From the NCBI GenBank assembly GCA_963971575.1, contig OZ020616.1, positions 55,287,201-55,351,200 on the forward strand: DNA of 64,000 nucleotides. The letters are read 5' to 3'. Both the position numbers and the translations under genes were made by a program. The notes under the pieces are model-generated. The model had not been told where the DNA came from. It ran no database searches and saw only the letters and a list, made by a program, of their open reading frames with translations. How positions within the stretch are numbered: position 1 is the stretch's first letter; every line of letters begins with the position of its first letter. The stretch is from Liopterus haemorrhoidalis. Taxonomy: Eukaryota > Arthropoda > Insecta > Coleoptera > Dytiscidae. This document shows positions 30,583-41,650 of the stretch, piece after piece.

Positions 30583-31821
30583 ATATATAATTATAATTTT
30601 TTCCTCATTCCATACAAATTTAATTTATAAACAAACAGAAGAACTGATTTCTTTTTTGTACTATTCTCCAGTAGAGTATTTGGTGCCAAAAGGCGTTTCT
30701 AATAGTATGAATCGTACATACCAGATTTCAACCAAGATCGATTCTTGGTTTTTCTCGAATCTTACTCCCCTCCACGATTTTATAGCGCGAAACTGTCTTC
30801 TGTTCAAATAATCCATGATGAATTCATCATCATCGCTTTCAACTAACGATGAATCAGTTAAAAGTATTTAGTTTAATAAATATTTTTTATACATATTTAC
30901 AAATACATATGTCATGTGCAAAAAACGACACCAACTATCTTGTTACTCTCTTATATTAGAGGTATATACTATATGTAGGGATTAGTATCAGGATTGAAAT
31001 TCTGAGTTCTTTTCTCTTCAATATTTTGTCTCCTTTCATTGTGTTGAGTTGCTGTTTTCTACTTTTGCAGTGGATGAAGCATTGGAAAAAACAATCTAAT
31101 GGCATCAAAACCTAAGAGAATGGTCTAAATATATGCCGAAAGTATTTAGATTAACTGTGAATAAAACTAAAATCATTAACGTCAATTTTTATCCGACCTA
31201 CAAAATAAGAAGCTTTGGTAATTCAAACCACCCTTTTAATCTCAAGTTATTTACGAAGTTCTTCACTAATCAGGAAATCCGAGAGATTGCCTCTCTTAAA
31301 ATTAATTAGAATTAAACGTGAGTCAAACAAAAATATACGTCAACGATTCAGATAAGATTAAATTAAACATGTACTTTATATTTTAATATTTGATCTTATA
31401 TGATAATTCTATAAATAAAAAATAACAATCAAATGTATTCTTAAATTTTCTTCTAGAAAAAATTCCATTCAAATACTATTTTAGACGTATCATGGGACTG
31501 GCATATTTTTATTGTATAATATGTTTACATTTTCAAAATAACCAACTTGATAGACCAAAATGGATCGAAGGCGTACTTGGCAAAGAGCTCCTTACAAAAT
31601 ATTTTTTAAAAATCATAATGTTTACTACAATATATTTACTATTTTTGTCAAAATACGTTCTATTCATAAATTTATAATACCTAATTAATAACACTATATT
31701 AAAATACAAGTTTCATAAAGCATAATTTTGCCGCACGCGTCGAGTTTAGAATTTGAGCCGTGAAGCGACGAGTTTTCTAATCAACAAGTGCGGCAAAAAC
31801 CTTTACGAGTATTTTATAAGA
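30583..31821. other. AT-rich spacer, faint RT-like scrap
   Basis: At 31100-31200 (+) LREWSKYMPK then LTVNKTKIINVNF has the look of the W-x-LN-x-KT segment of a non-LTR RT, but it is too short to assign. Nothing else is seen. Confidence 0.25.
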
Positions 31822-31931
31822 CAGCGATTCCCAAAATGTGCGCCGCGGCGCCTCAGCTTTGACTTAAGGCATTACAGAAAAATTCTGATACATTAGGGGC
31901 GCCGGGAACTAAAAAAGTTTGAGAACCATTG
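31822..31931. mobile_element. Short hAT-like miniature element
   Basis: CAGCGATTCCCAAA and the inverse of TTTGAGAACCATTG are hAT-type ends. Inside is a GGCGCC-rich subterminal pair. The flanks match at only 5 of 8 positions, so this is an old copy. Confidence 0.5.
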
Positions 31932-32465
31932 GGTTAAGAGCTCCTTTTACAAATAGTGAGATGTAGATTTGCAATGCCTGGGTTCGGTTTATGCAAATAA
32001 AAAACAGCAGAGCAAGATGTAGCAATTGTATAGTGGGTTCAAAATTCCAACTATCAATAGTTTAGATATTCCTTTTTTAATTTATTTCAAAATAATATGA
32101 TAAAAGGGTGTATCTTCAACTAATCAATAAAAATAAAAACTTATGGTTCAAACACCTAATTAAATTTATCAAAAAATTTTGTATTTTGTTTGCAATCGAT
32201 AATCATAAAATTTCTTTCGCAATTACCCAAATCAAATTTATTTTATTTAAATTTAGTAAGATGTTATTAATCATAAGATATTAAGGTTAACAATATTATC
32301 CAGACAAAAAGGTGACTATGATTATTACCAAAACAAATTTTAACCTATTGGCTTAACGGTATACAATGCAAACAGATTATAAGTTTCGTGTACAAAATCT
32401 AAAATAAACTTACTAACGGTCTATAGGTACATCAAAATTTACAGCGAATATTTATCTATCTAATA

Positions 32466-32872
32466 CAGGGATGAGCAACCTTTTTTTACTACGGGCCAAC
32501 TAGAAATTTAAAAATTTCCTGCGGGCCGCATACGAACTTTATTAAAATATGAACACAAGATGATAAACACAAATTATCTATTTATTAACAAAATAACAAA
32601 GTTATTTTAAAAAAAATACACAAATGACACATATAATAGAAATGCTAGGTATAAAAAAACAGTCAAAGATAATTATTATGGGGAAAAAATCAAATTTTAA
32701 TGAGAAGTTTGGCATTGCTTCTTTGCAACCAATTGCTCTATATTGCTCTTATTTATGCTTTAAAATATATATGTATCTTTTGTAATTTAATGGCCTTTTT
32801 TGAAATTTGACAGACAAAAGCTTTGACGGGCCGCACGAAAAAGTACGCTGGGCCGCGGGTTGCTCATCCCTG
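32466..32872. mobile_element. Non-autonomous hAT, exact 8-bp duplication
   Basis: CAGGGATGAGCAACC is matched inverted by GGTTGCTCATCCCTG. ATCTAATA lies on both sides (32458-32465, 32873-32880). GGGCCGC motifs lie just inside both ends. The interior is AT-rich without coding capacity. The paralogous sequence near 57945 supplies the uninterrupted site. Confidence 0.9.
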
Positions 32873-33013
32873 ATCTAATAGAATATTTTTAATAGATTTT
32901 TTTTTGTTTAATAGATGTTATCGCTCAATAACTTAATAATAGATATCAGACAACAATGTTCTGTAATTTTTTCGACATGATTATTTATAGTTCGATCATC
33001 GAAAAATAATATA

Positions 33014-33406
33014 CAGTCTGTTCCAAACGGTTAGGCGGAACTAAATGGGAATTTCGTTCTTTTAGGTTGTCACGAGAAGGGATCATTTTTCACGTTGGAA
33101 TGTCAAAATTTAAAATTCCAACAATGAAACCATGGAAACTAATGACATATGTCAAAATTAAATTTTTTTTTTTTACATATTTTAATGACGAAAAAATAAA
33201 TAAATGGGAAATTTGTATCAAGAATTACACAAAATATCAAAATATAAAGAAAATGACATTTTAAAATGATATTAACCTTAACCAAAAAATGTTTATTGTA
33301 AGTATAATTTACAAAGCTTAAACAAAACGGCCGAAAAGCATGATTTAAAAGATGAAAGTAACTAGATTGCAAAATCTAGTTCCGCCTAACCGTTTGGAAC
33401 AGACTT
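33014..33406. mobile_element. Family W miniature element, copy 1, TA duplication
   Basis: AGTCTGTTCCAAACGGTTAG and then GCGGAACTA at the left are inverted at the right. TA lies at 33012-33013 and 33407-33408. The interior includes GTTGGAATGTCAAAATTTAA and an AATCTAGTT subterminal block. Tc1/mariner-like by its target choice. Other copies: 41651-41770 (partial), 44805-45188 and 51821-52148. Confidence 0.85.
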
Positions 33407-33440
33407 TACTTGATGATAATGAAATATCACTTTTTTTCAT

Positions 33441-33985
33441 TTTATTTGATGGCTTTAGCAGCTTTGGCAATTAGCCAGATATAAATGAAGAGATTAAGAG
33501 TTTTTTAAATTACTTTATTAGTATTTATAATTTGTTATATTCTGATTTAATATATTTATAAATAATTTCATAAATCTCTAGAGAGTTAGTTAGATTTTTT
33601 GAACAACTAAATTTTGTATGAATAAGTTACGATTGCGAAAATGAATTCGGCATTCAATAAGTGGTTGGAATTGCCAACAGATAAATTATCACACAGACAG
33701 AAAGGAGAAGAAACCATATTATTTCTATGCAGATGATATGGAGAGGTGTGATTAAATCTAAGGCGGATAAAAGTGTGTATAAAAGATCTGCTTTGGTGAG
33801 AATAAAGCCAAAGCTTTCTAGGAAGAAGGGGTTGGATTTGTCAGTATGATCCTTTGAACCGTAGAGAATCTATGTATTCTTGTTGCCATTGGTTGTATAT
33901 GGAAGATATGAAGATTTTTTATTTTTTATTTATTAGGCCAATCCAACAGGACAAGATGTCCCAATTACAGGTTTGGCACTACATA
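33441..33985. other. AT-rich spacer
   Basis: No recognisable gene; downstream flank of the RNase H relic on the minus strand. Confidence 0.35.
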
Positions 33986-33989
33986 CAAC

Positions 33990-34345
33990 ACAAATTGACA
34001 CAGATTGACATAATATCATTACTGTTTAAAGGAATATTTAACAAGGAGCCATTTACAGCTGCATCTTTGGCTAGAAGATCGACTTCGATGTTGAACTCAA
34101 AATCTGAGTGGCCTTTAATCCAGCATATTTTTATAATTTTATCGCTGATCGTAAGATGGTTAAGACATTTAATTACATCATAAATTAATGAATAGTTTTT
34201 TTTTCTCTCAAAACCAGGGCAACTCTATATTTGGACACCACTTTTACAATCAGAAAAAATTACAAATCATTATGAAAGTGATTTTTTAAGTATTCTAAAC
34301 ACAACTTTAATGCCATTTCCGCATTGTAGATAAATATATTATCAG
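33990..34345 (-). pseudogene. RNase H domain of a non-LTR retrotransposon
   Basis: The minus strand reads FIYNAEMALKLCLEYLKNHF (catalytic Glu region, as in the usual TAE-x-A motif) and a stop. It continues FFLIVKVVSKYRVALVLREK (the position of the usual DS motif, here degraded), then IIKICWIKGHSDFEFNIEVD and LLAKDAAVNG, matching the WIPGHSGI-x-GNE-x-AD-x-LAK signature with its catalytic Asp. The 5' end is cut by Y copy D. Jockey/I/R1-type elements carry such a domain after the RT. Dead copy. Confidence 0.65.
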
Positions 34346-34477
34346 GGGAGTTTAAATTTTAGGCTAAAATTGCGCATTTTTGATTAGATTATGTTTTCGG
34401 AAAATAACGCATTTTTTGTGTTTTTTGTTTGACGATGTACACAAGTTATAGTTATGTAACACACTATACTAGAAGCC

Positions 34478-34544
34478 GTATCTTGCTCTAATAGCTTGCT
34501 CGCTTGCTACGCAGAAAACTAGGGTTCACTCCCGGGCCGAGGAG
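34478..34544 (+). tRNA. tRNA-like cassette in Y copy D
   Basis: Shares TAGCTTGCTCGCTTGCTACG and CTAGGGTTC with the cassette of copy A, with GGGTTCACTCCCGGG as the T arm and CCGAGGAG as the 3' acceptor strand. The 5' acceptor and D arm are degraded. T-runs start within 8 bases. Copies A and D therefore share an ancestor with the same module. Confidence 0.4.
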
Positions 34545-34789
34545 AATTTTATTTTTTTCTATTTTCTATTTTTATTTTGTTTAAATTATTTTGTCAAAAT
34601 TTTAGGTATATTTTGGCAATTCTTGCATTTAATTTTTAAGAGTATTATTAAGAGTCATGCATACGAAACCAGAGAGGCGGAGCATATGACTTAAAACAAC
34701 CAATGGAAGCCATAGGCTTTTTTAGTAAACAAAAAAATATCGTTCATTTTGCCGTGATTACTACAAAGCAAAATTTGTCCTACACACTC

Positions 34790-35161
34790 CCCAGCAAACA
34801 TTCAACTAACGGCCGAATGCTGGCAAACTGCTTTTATGCTGGTAAATTACTGGCACCAAAAGTAAGTGCAACGCCAGTATTAATAATGTACTTCACATTT
34901 GTATTTCGCATTCCGCCTATACGAAGTACTTTACCAGCATTTTATAAGCACTCTTCTTCACTCATACTTTTTACTTAAAACCATCATAAATAAATCTTGC
35001 AACTAATGCGATTATTTTGCACTTTACCGTTGCTGGGCCGGCAACTGATACATCAATGGGCCAGTAACGGCCCCGGGGACACCGGGGTACTGGCCCATTA
35101 CTTTCAATGCCGGGGAGTATCTGCTTTACCAGTACTGGCCCGTATAAAAATGTTTGCTGGG
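34790..35161. mobile_element. 372-bp miniature element (CCCAGCAAACATT family), copy 2
   Basis: Same ends and exactly the same length as 30209-30580 but in inverted orientation, with very few differences. TC lies on both sides (34788-34789, 35162-35163). The uninterrupted site CACACTCAGCATGCC is present in Y copies A and E, which confirms the boundaries and a 2-bp duplication. Confidence 0.9.
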
Positions 35162-35224
35162 TCAACATGCCTTCACTTATTACTTGCGAAACCCTGCAAT
35201 GTGTGAAAATTCACACTTTACATA

Positions 35225-36270
35225 AATTTTTATGATATTTTTATGACGCAAAGATGTTATTTATTCAAATAATCCATCATTAATATATAATCGTTGGCGA
35301 TTGAATGTCATTTAAATTATTTTTCTGTCAAAACAATGGTAGAAATAAATTTAAATGATGCAAAAATTACATTTAGAAACTACGCCTGTGAAGACATTAA
35401 ATCTAGTTTAAATCATAAGTACGTCCGAACTTTAACAATGACATAACAGATGAATAATTTGCCAGAAAAGGGTACGGTTCATATCGTTTTTCTGGCAAGC
35501 CTTGGTCAAATAAATCTTCGATAAGGAAAGTTTCCTCTCTAATGAGTTAATTTGGGCAACATTTTCGTTTCATACATTTTTCTATCTCCCTTTTCTTGGG
35601 AAATGTACGTAATATATATCTTGTTTTCCTTCCTGCTTACGCTTGTTCCTTTATTTATATCTTAAACGAGGCTTTCGTTGGATTTCTTTCCAACTTTCTA
35701 CCCATCGTTTTAGTTTTCCTACTTCTTTTTTGCTTGTATAAATTTATATAAGAAAATATGTAGTTTTTTATTTGTATTTTTTAAATTATTGGTTAAATAT
35801 TTAACTGTCATTTAAACTGAAAGTAGAAATATAAATATAGATTTTTTTGACGTGCAATAATCATTAGTTAACCGGTCTTAAAATTAAAGTTATTAATAGT
35901 TAGTTTCTTTTTTATCAACTGATGCAATCTTCTTTCAAATTTAATAATAATTGCTTAACTAACCCGTCAACAGTTTAACAAGAAAATTAACTAAGTGTAT
36001 TAAAAAAGATATTTTTAAAATGTTTTGTATTAAATACTATTTTTATTTTGTTTTTCTTTCTGGTATTCAATAGCAAAATTTTAGAAATATAACAAAAATA
36101 GGTTAGTGGAACTGATATAAAATGTCACTTAGATAGTTTAATTTATAGGTAGCCTAATTTTTTAGTCACATGAACATTCAAAGCAACAGATTTAGCATGT
36201 AAAAAAAATATTTGAATTGTGAAATTTCACACATTTCAAGGTTTTGTAGGTATTTAGTAACATATGGGTA
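35225..36270. other. AT-rich spacer, ending in a Y left terminus
   Basis: 36217-36255 (TGAAATTTCACACATTTCAA then GGTTTTGTAGGTATTTAG) is a family Y left end without its body. No gene is seen before it. Confidence 0.45.
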
Positions 36271-37100
36271 TAAATGAAAATTTATAATTTTCGATAACTT
36301 TTGAAATAGTAATACACGTGCTTCCATCTAGAGGCTTAAAAGCATACTAGATGTGCTAGCATCAAGACCCAGCTCTAGCCGGGTGTAAACATAAGAGATT
36401 AAGTAAGTGAAAATAAATCATGGGTACATATTAAAAATCATAAATTTCGATAACTTCTGAAACAATAATCCAGCTGTTTCCATCTAGTGTAGGGTGACCA
36501 TTTTCTTGAGAAGACAATGCGAGGCGTCACTTTCCAAATATAAATGAAGAGAAAAAAAGGTCCTCACCTCCCCAAATCCAAGTGAAGAGCAAAAAAAAGG
36601 TCCTCACCTCCCAAATCCAAGTGAAGAACAATAAAAGAGCCGCAGTAAGGAAAACTTGCGCTAGAAGCAGAGCCGTGTTTTGGCGCCCTTGGTAAATAAA
36701 AACAAGGTTCTTACCTCTCAAAATTTAAGTGATGAGCAAAAAAAAAGGTCCTCACCTCCCAAAATCCAAGTGACGAGCATGAAGGAAAAGGAAAAAGGTC
36801 CTCATCTTCGCAATGGTGCTCCTTAGCCCGTCAGCGCCGTTTTCCTTAGTGCGCTAGAGGCCGTCGCCCCCCCCCCCTTACTGCGGCTCTGGGACCTCAC
36901 TTCCCAAATATAAGTAAAGAGCAAAAAAAGGTCCCCACCTCCCCAAATACAAGTAAAGTGCACAAAAGTTATTAGAATTAAAAATGCGGGATGTCATAAG
37001 GGATGAATGGTCACCCTAATCTAGTGGCACTCACATTAAGACCCAGTTATATAGCTGGATAGCTAGTTCTCTAATCAGTCAGATAAATATGGTAAGCACG
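36271..37100. repeat. Two-unit tandem repeat, about 150 bp, split by a hAT
   Basis: Unit 1 (36271-36415) and unit 2 (36416-36489 continuing at 37019-37100) share AATTTTCGATAACTT / AATTTCGATAACTTC, TTCCATCTAG and AAGACCCAG. The hAT at 36490-37018 sits within unit 2. Confidence 0.6.
36490..37018. mobile_element. Non-autonomous hAT (TAGGGTGACCAT family), 529 bp
   Basis: Ends TAGGGTGACCAT and ATGGTCACCCTA; ATCTAGTG exactly duplicated (36482-36489, 37019-37026). The interior contains several AGGTCCTCACCTCCC minisatellite units and a further inverted pair built from GAGCCGCAGTAAGG and CTTACTGCGGCTC, so a smaller element may be nested inside. Related to 23853-24086 but more than twice as long. Confidence 0.9.
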
Positions 37101-37104
37101 ATGT

Positions 37105-37330
37105 TGCAAAAAATTTGTAACTTTCAAAATAATTATCTGATCAAAAATTCCTTTTGTACCATTCTGGTTTACATTAATGTGCATTACTCAGAATTTTTTC
37201 ATCTTTTTAAATTCACCCAGGGGGGGTTAGTACATCTATAGGGTGTGGGACTAGAGTATTTTTGCACATTTTTGTCAAAATTTTAAGTTAAAGAATTTTT
37301 AGTTTCTTAATCTACAATCTTAAAAGCTTT
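37105..37330 (-). mobile_element. Family Y fragment, inverted
   Basis: On the minus strand it contains diverged versions of GTCCCACACCCTATAG, ACTAAAAATTC and GGTACAAAAGGAATTTTTG, in the order of the Y left half. Old copy. Confidence 0.5.
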
Positions 37331-37549
37331 CTCTTGATGCCACATCTGCGTTTTTTCGACACAAAAAACAATATTTTAAAAAAAATAATCTGGTCCAAAA
37401 TTCCTGTTAAACCCTCGAAAATTCAAAAATGTTTGGAACTTCAGATTTTGGTTCGAAACAGATATTAAAAAATTGAAAATAGGACAGACTAGTGGTTCCC
37501 TTATTGCATCAGAATTTTTTTGCGGCGCCCCAATTGAAAACATTGATAT

Positions 37550-37641
37550 CCCAGCGATTCCCAAACAGTGAGTCGCGGCGCCCCTGTAGCCTAGCCACGG
37601 CGCCCCAGGGTGCCGCGACTCACTGTTTGGGAATCGCTGGG
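37550..37641. mobile_element. 92-bp hAT-type foldback
   Basis: CCCAGCGATTCCCAAACAGT at the left is inverted exactly at the right, with GAGTCGCGGC continuing the arm; the arms are about 33 bp with one mismatch near the centre. The centre (CCTGTAGCCTAGCCACGG) also occurs in the hAT at 14817-15088. No clear 8-bp duplication. Confidence 0.75.
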
Positions 37642-37829
37642 ATAGACAGTTAGACAGTAAGATATAAATAAAGGCAATAAGACAGACAAGAAGGCAACCA
37701 TCATATTTCAAAATAAATATCTTCAATAGATATAATTTCAAAATTAATATGCAAACTTTATCAAATTCCATATTTTTCATAATTGGTTCATTGTACTTTT
37801 TCCAAAACATCTTCAGTCTCCAGTCACAC

Positions 37830-38104
37830 CCACTGTATCATAGAAAACGTGTTATGTGCGTGTTACTCGGCGTCTATCGGGCGCCGTGCAGCGTCTTCAA
37901 ATCATTGAGTGGGGAGGACCCGGCTTAGTGACAGACGGACCGGCAAATTCAACGACAGTTAAACATATATACTGCAGCGGGTAGGACGTATTTTTCAAAA
38001 AGAAATGGAAGAAAATATAGTGTAATATACAGTGAAGTGTTTGTTTTTAATAAAGTGTGTTACAAAATTTTATTTATTGATTTCAATTACTATTTTAATT
38101 TTTG
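37830..38104 (+). promoter_or_regulatory. Possible promoter / non-coding first exon
   Basis: A block with higher GC and CG content than its surroundings (GTTACTCGGCGTCTATCGGG, GGACCCGGC) ends with TTTTTGGTAAGTTT, a good 5' splice site at about 38104. It could be a 5' UTR exon of the gene whose coding exon starts at 53956, with a roughly 16-kb intron. Nothing in the sequence proves the link. Confidence 0.2.
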
Positions 38105-38269
38105 GTAAGTTTAAAATTTTATTTGTATTTACAAAAATTAACATATTTTGCAAAATTAAATATGAAAAAAAGGCCCCAAGGATAAAACTTTACTTGACAA
38201 CCTGAACCTTAAATTTTACACAGTAGATTTAATTGGCTATAAATTAAAAATAAGATTTCAGATTACTTT

Positions 38270-38583
38270 TCTAAAGCCTTAATAATAAATACATAACGCA
38301 ACCAAAGCATAAAAATCACAGTACGCTTTTTGTTCTGTTTATTACAAACAGATGTTCAGAACAGTAGAACCTTTTGTGAAATCTTTATGGCTATGCTATA
38401 CACTAAGTTATGGATCTATTATAAATGCTTAATTTGAGCCGCACGTTTATAATAAATTCATCACACAACCATAGCACAAAAATCCCAGTACTCTGTTCTG
38501 TTACAAACAGATGTTCAAAACAGTAAAACCTTTTGCGAAATTTTTATGGATGTGCTATGCACAGTTATGGAACTATTACAGTT
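38270..38583 (+). repeat. Two-unit tandem repeat, about 165 bp
   Basis: Both units contain ACAAACAGATGTTCA(G/A)AACAG, ACCTTTTG(T/C)GAAAT and TTATGG followed by GTGCTATGC / ATGCTATAC. The second unit has a few small deletions. No coding sense. Confidence 0.75.
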
Positions 38584-40127
38584 CTAGCTGTTCGGGTTCT
38601 GTACTGAATTCTTTCAACTTTTAATGAATTCTACAAGTTCCAGATTGTTAAGTAAAGTTGAGCCGCCACAAGTTAACATTCCGAAATCACAAAATTTTAT
38701 AGAATTCTATATTTAATTCAGCCTAATTCGAGCCTTTTTGATTTATTTTTTTTTTAATTAGTATTTATTGGTCTTAGTTTATTTATCGGACTATTTTTGA
38801 TTCTTCTGTTAAAAATTCACTAATTTAACCGCTGATTAGTTTTTAAATCGTGTTATAGAAAATTTTGTGTCACTGGGAACGTTAACTGGGTTTTAACCCC
38901 GATTTACGTGAAACATTCTAACCCTATTAGATTTTTACATTACTCGAATCATGTTTTTTTTTTTTTATATCATCGACAGATTTTTGTAACGTGATAATTT
39001 TCCGTATATCGAAGCTACAAGTTGAGCATCTGCTATGCTAAAAATAACTAAATACCCAAAAATATTTTTTTAGTACTAAATTTTCTGTTTAAATATTTTT
39101 TTTTAAATTTATACAATTGGATAAATTCAATTTACAATTATATTTTATTTGTACAAATTTATTGTGCAATATTAAGTATTGCTGCAAATTCTCGTTTATA
39201 CTTGCTTAAAACGACTTTCCTAATTTCAAAACCAACACTTTAAAATGAATTTTTCTATTAAAAATATTTTTATATGTAATTATTAAGTTTGCAATTTTAT
39301 TAATTCAAAAAAATAAATGTTTCATTTACTCTTTCTGAGTCATTTTATTGGAATATGATTGATAGTGGATTAGTAATAATATAAACTATACGTAACAGGT
39401 TTTCAAATAGAACACTTTGTAAAGTTTCACTAAAAATTGATTAGTCATACTATAGTCTCGGCTTTTAACGTTTTTAAAAATTTGATAACATTCAATCAAT
39501 GTACATGCTTTGAAAATGGTCGAAACTGCAGCATGACGAAGAAAAATATTAATGAAACTTTACAAAGTGCCTCATTTGAGTATTTATAGAGTTTTATCAA
39601 GCAAAATGATGAACTATTCAATATGTCTATACTATTTTGTAGTTATTGGGACCTATTTTAATTTTTATGGTAATAGCCATACTTCAAGACACTGTTTTTC
39701 AAATTATGGGTCGTTTTTACAATAATAGCTATACTCCAAGACCCTGTTTTCCAAATTTTGGGTCGTAGGGTCGCGATTTAAAAAAGTTGCGGCACTAAAA
39801 ACCCTATGTATCGATTTTTTATATCGTCTTTTTCTTATTTTATAATTGTCTGTCTTAATTCTTGACCTCTCTAATTACTGTTAATTCTTGTTTACCGTTT
39901 CTGTTTTGATTTTGTCTTGTTTATTTACTTAAACTGTTGTGGGGTAAATCGATATTACCCCCTCTTCAACCTCAATTTAAGAGTAAATTGTTCAATTACT
40001 TAATGAAATTTATCTAAATATATACTCTTTATTCCGAGTCAAGTGTTTTATTAATATTAATTAATTTATGCCCCTTTTATTAATTGACTGTATGGTCTCC
40101 TTGTACAGACTAGATTCTATATTATTC
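38584..40127. other. AT-rich spacer with short duplication
   Basis: 39658-39775 contains two copies of an approximately 58-bp unit (AATAGC(C/T)ATACT(T/C)CAAGAC, then CTGTTTT and GGGTCG). The following GGTCGCGATTTAAAAAAGTT looks like a hAT subterminal region. No gene. Confidence 0.4.
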
Positions 40128-40129
40128 TA

Positions 40130-40370
40130 CCATGAGTTTAAAAAGAAATTACATAAGGGTTAGCTATGGAAAATAAAAGTAATCAATCTCAAATAATAAT
40201 AATGGCAACAGCAAGCATTAGAATTAATTAACTGTCATCACTGTTGTTGTTGTTATAAGTTTGCGCTAAAAAGACTGTGCCTAAACGTTAGTCAATTGTT
40301 ATATAAAGCTTGCAGTAGACATTATTTTATTTTTCCATAGCCAACCCTTATGTAATTTTTGAACTCATGG
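40130..40370. mobile_element. 241-bp miniature element with TA duplication
   Basis: CCATGAGTTTAAAAAG, ATTACATAAGGGTTAGCTAT and GGAAAATAAAA at the left are inverted at the right with few differences, giving arms of about 48 bp. TA flanks at 40128-40129 and 40371-40372. No coding sequence. Confidence 0.8.
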
Positions 40371-40446
40371 TACATTCAATTAAAACAGATTTGTATATTA
40401 AACTTGCGGATTTAATTTAAATTATTCTAAAAAAAAAAAAATAATA

Positions 40447-40720
40447 TAGAGTTACCGTGGTTCGGTGGTAAGACAGTTGTCTACGGAGAACAGAGACGCA
40501 AGTTCGAATCTCCCCATCTCCTTCGGATTTCATCTTCCGATATTGTGCAGACTGCTCTGGGGTTGACTCAGCTTCAAGTATTTAATAATTAAAATGAGTA
40601 CCGGTTTATATATGGATAATAGGACCAGGCGAAACGTCACACTGACCACGTGCGTCCTAAATTTTTTAGTTTGAAAAGTTGGGTAGTATGCCGGATAGTA
40701 TTGGAAGTTTGAAGGAAGCA
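40447..40720 (+). mobile_element. tRNA-derived SINE candidate
   Basis: TGGTTCGGTGG (A box, 10 of 11) and AGTTCGAATCT (B box, 9 of 11) are spaced as in a tRNA. A tRNA-unrelated body follows, containing GGTTGACTCAGCTTC and AAAATGAGTACCGG. These phrases remind me of a conserved central domain seen in some invertebrate SINEs. The 3' tail and target duplication were not resolved. Confidence 0.5.
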
Positions 40721-40873
40721 TTTGTCAAAATTAATAATTTAATAATTCATAATAGAAGTAAATTTTAAGTAAATACAGTATAATTTCAATCAAAATTTTT
40801 ATCAAAAAATAACATTTTTTGATTTTATCTTTGTACTTACATACAGGCAATATATTAACCTTAACCAAAAAAT

Positions 40874-41650
40874 CAGCTGTGGCCACCACAGGACCGACCG
40901 TCATCACGAAGTACTTGTTTAATTTATGCTGCTTTATCAAAAAATGCCTAAATAGAGCACGGCCATAACTCGCTTATTTATGGACCGATTTCGATGGGAT
41001 TTGACACAGAATATTAGAATTAGTGTCTCCTGGTATGTAGGTGTTCAAAATTCATGTATCTGTACAAAAAAGACCTAAATGTGGGTCCAATTTTTTTTAA
41101 ATTACAATATTTTTAATGTTTATGGGACAATTTTGATAAAATTTTATACATGGAGATAGAATTAGTTTCTGCTCCTTATATGAGAGACAAAGTTTATATA
41201 TCTATACAAAAAAATCCTAACGGGGGCCCTATCTCAAAAAATTAAATAAATATTATATTATATTTTTCGTTTTATCAAAAAATGTCTGAAATAAGTTGTT
41301 AGTTATTGCTTTTACAGCAACTTTTGCTAAATAATTTTTATCGAAATATTTCTGTTGTGAAATATTCGCCACGAGTAAACTCCCATTTCTAGTTAACCGA
41401 TTTTTACCAAAAGTTGACCAACTCGTGCAATTGATGTCAAAAGCTTCAATATGAAGTTTATTAAAAATCCTTTTAGCCAAATTTGGTCTGCACGTATACA
41501 TGGACAGACAGACAGACCGACCGACAGACATCATGCTAAAAATAGTCAAAACGTTATGTAGGGACCTCAATTCGTAGAGATCCATCGAAATCTCGAAATG
41601 TCAAAATCGGTATGATCACAATACCTCCCTTATATATGTTGGTGGTCGGT
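40874..41650 (+). mobile_element. Family X copy 4, inserted in family W
   Basis: Starts CAGCTGTGGCCACCACAG, GACCGACCGTCATCAC; contains the GCACGGCCATAACTCGC section and a short GACA tract; ends GGTGGTCGGT. The flanking sequences CCAAAAAAT and AAAAATGTTTATT rejoin to give a family W interior (compare CCAAAAAATGTTTATTG at 33284-33300). This defines the X boundaries and a duplication of about five A-rich bases. Confidence 0.8.

Larger units (their letters stand above)
32385..33440 (+). mobile_element. Family Z copy split by two younger elements
   Basis: The sequence outside the two insertions (32466-32872 and 33014-33406) runs in parallel with 57890-58200. Both share ATCTATCTAATA, AACTTAATAATAG, AACAATGTTCTGTAATTTTT and ACTTGATGATAATGAAAT. 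The copy at 57.9 kb shows both empty sites. Confidence 0.7.
34376..35224 (+). mobile_element. Family Y copy D with tRNA-like cassette and nested miniature element
   Basis: Begins inside the shared left half (GATTAGATTATGTTTTCGG, AAAATAACGCATTTTTTGTG). It then has the tRNA-like module (34478-34544), the shared right half, CTACAAAGCAAAATTTGTCC and the terminal ACCCTGCAATGTGTG. The 372-bp CCCAGCAAACATT element interrupts it at 34790-35161. The (GTCT)n part is missing. Confidence 0.75.

Noticed and set aside
37550..37641. 8-bp target duplication around the 92-bp foldback
   Set aside because: Left flank (TTGATAT) and right flank (ATAGACAG) do not match.
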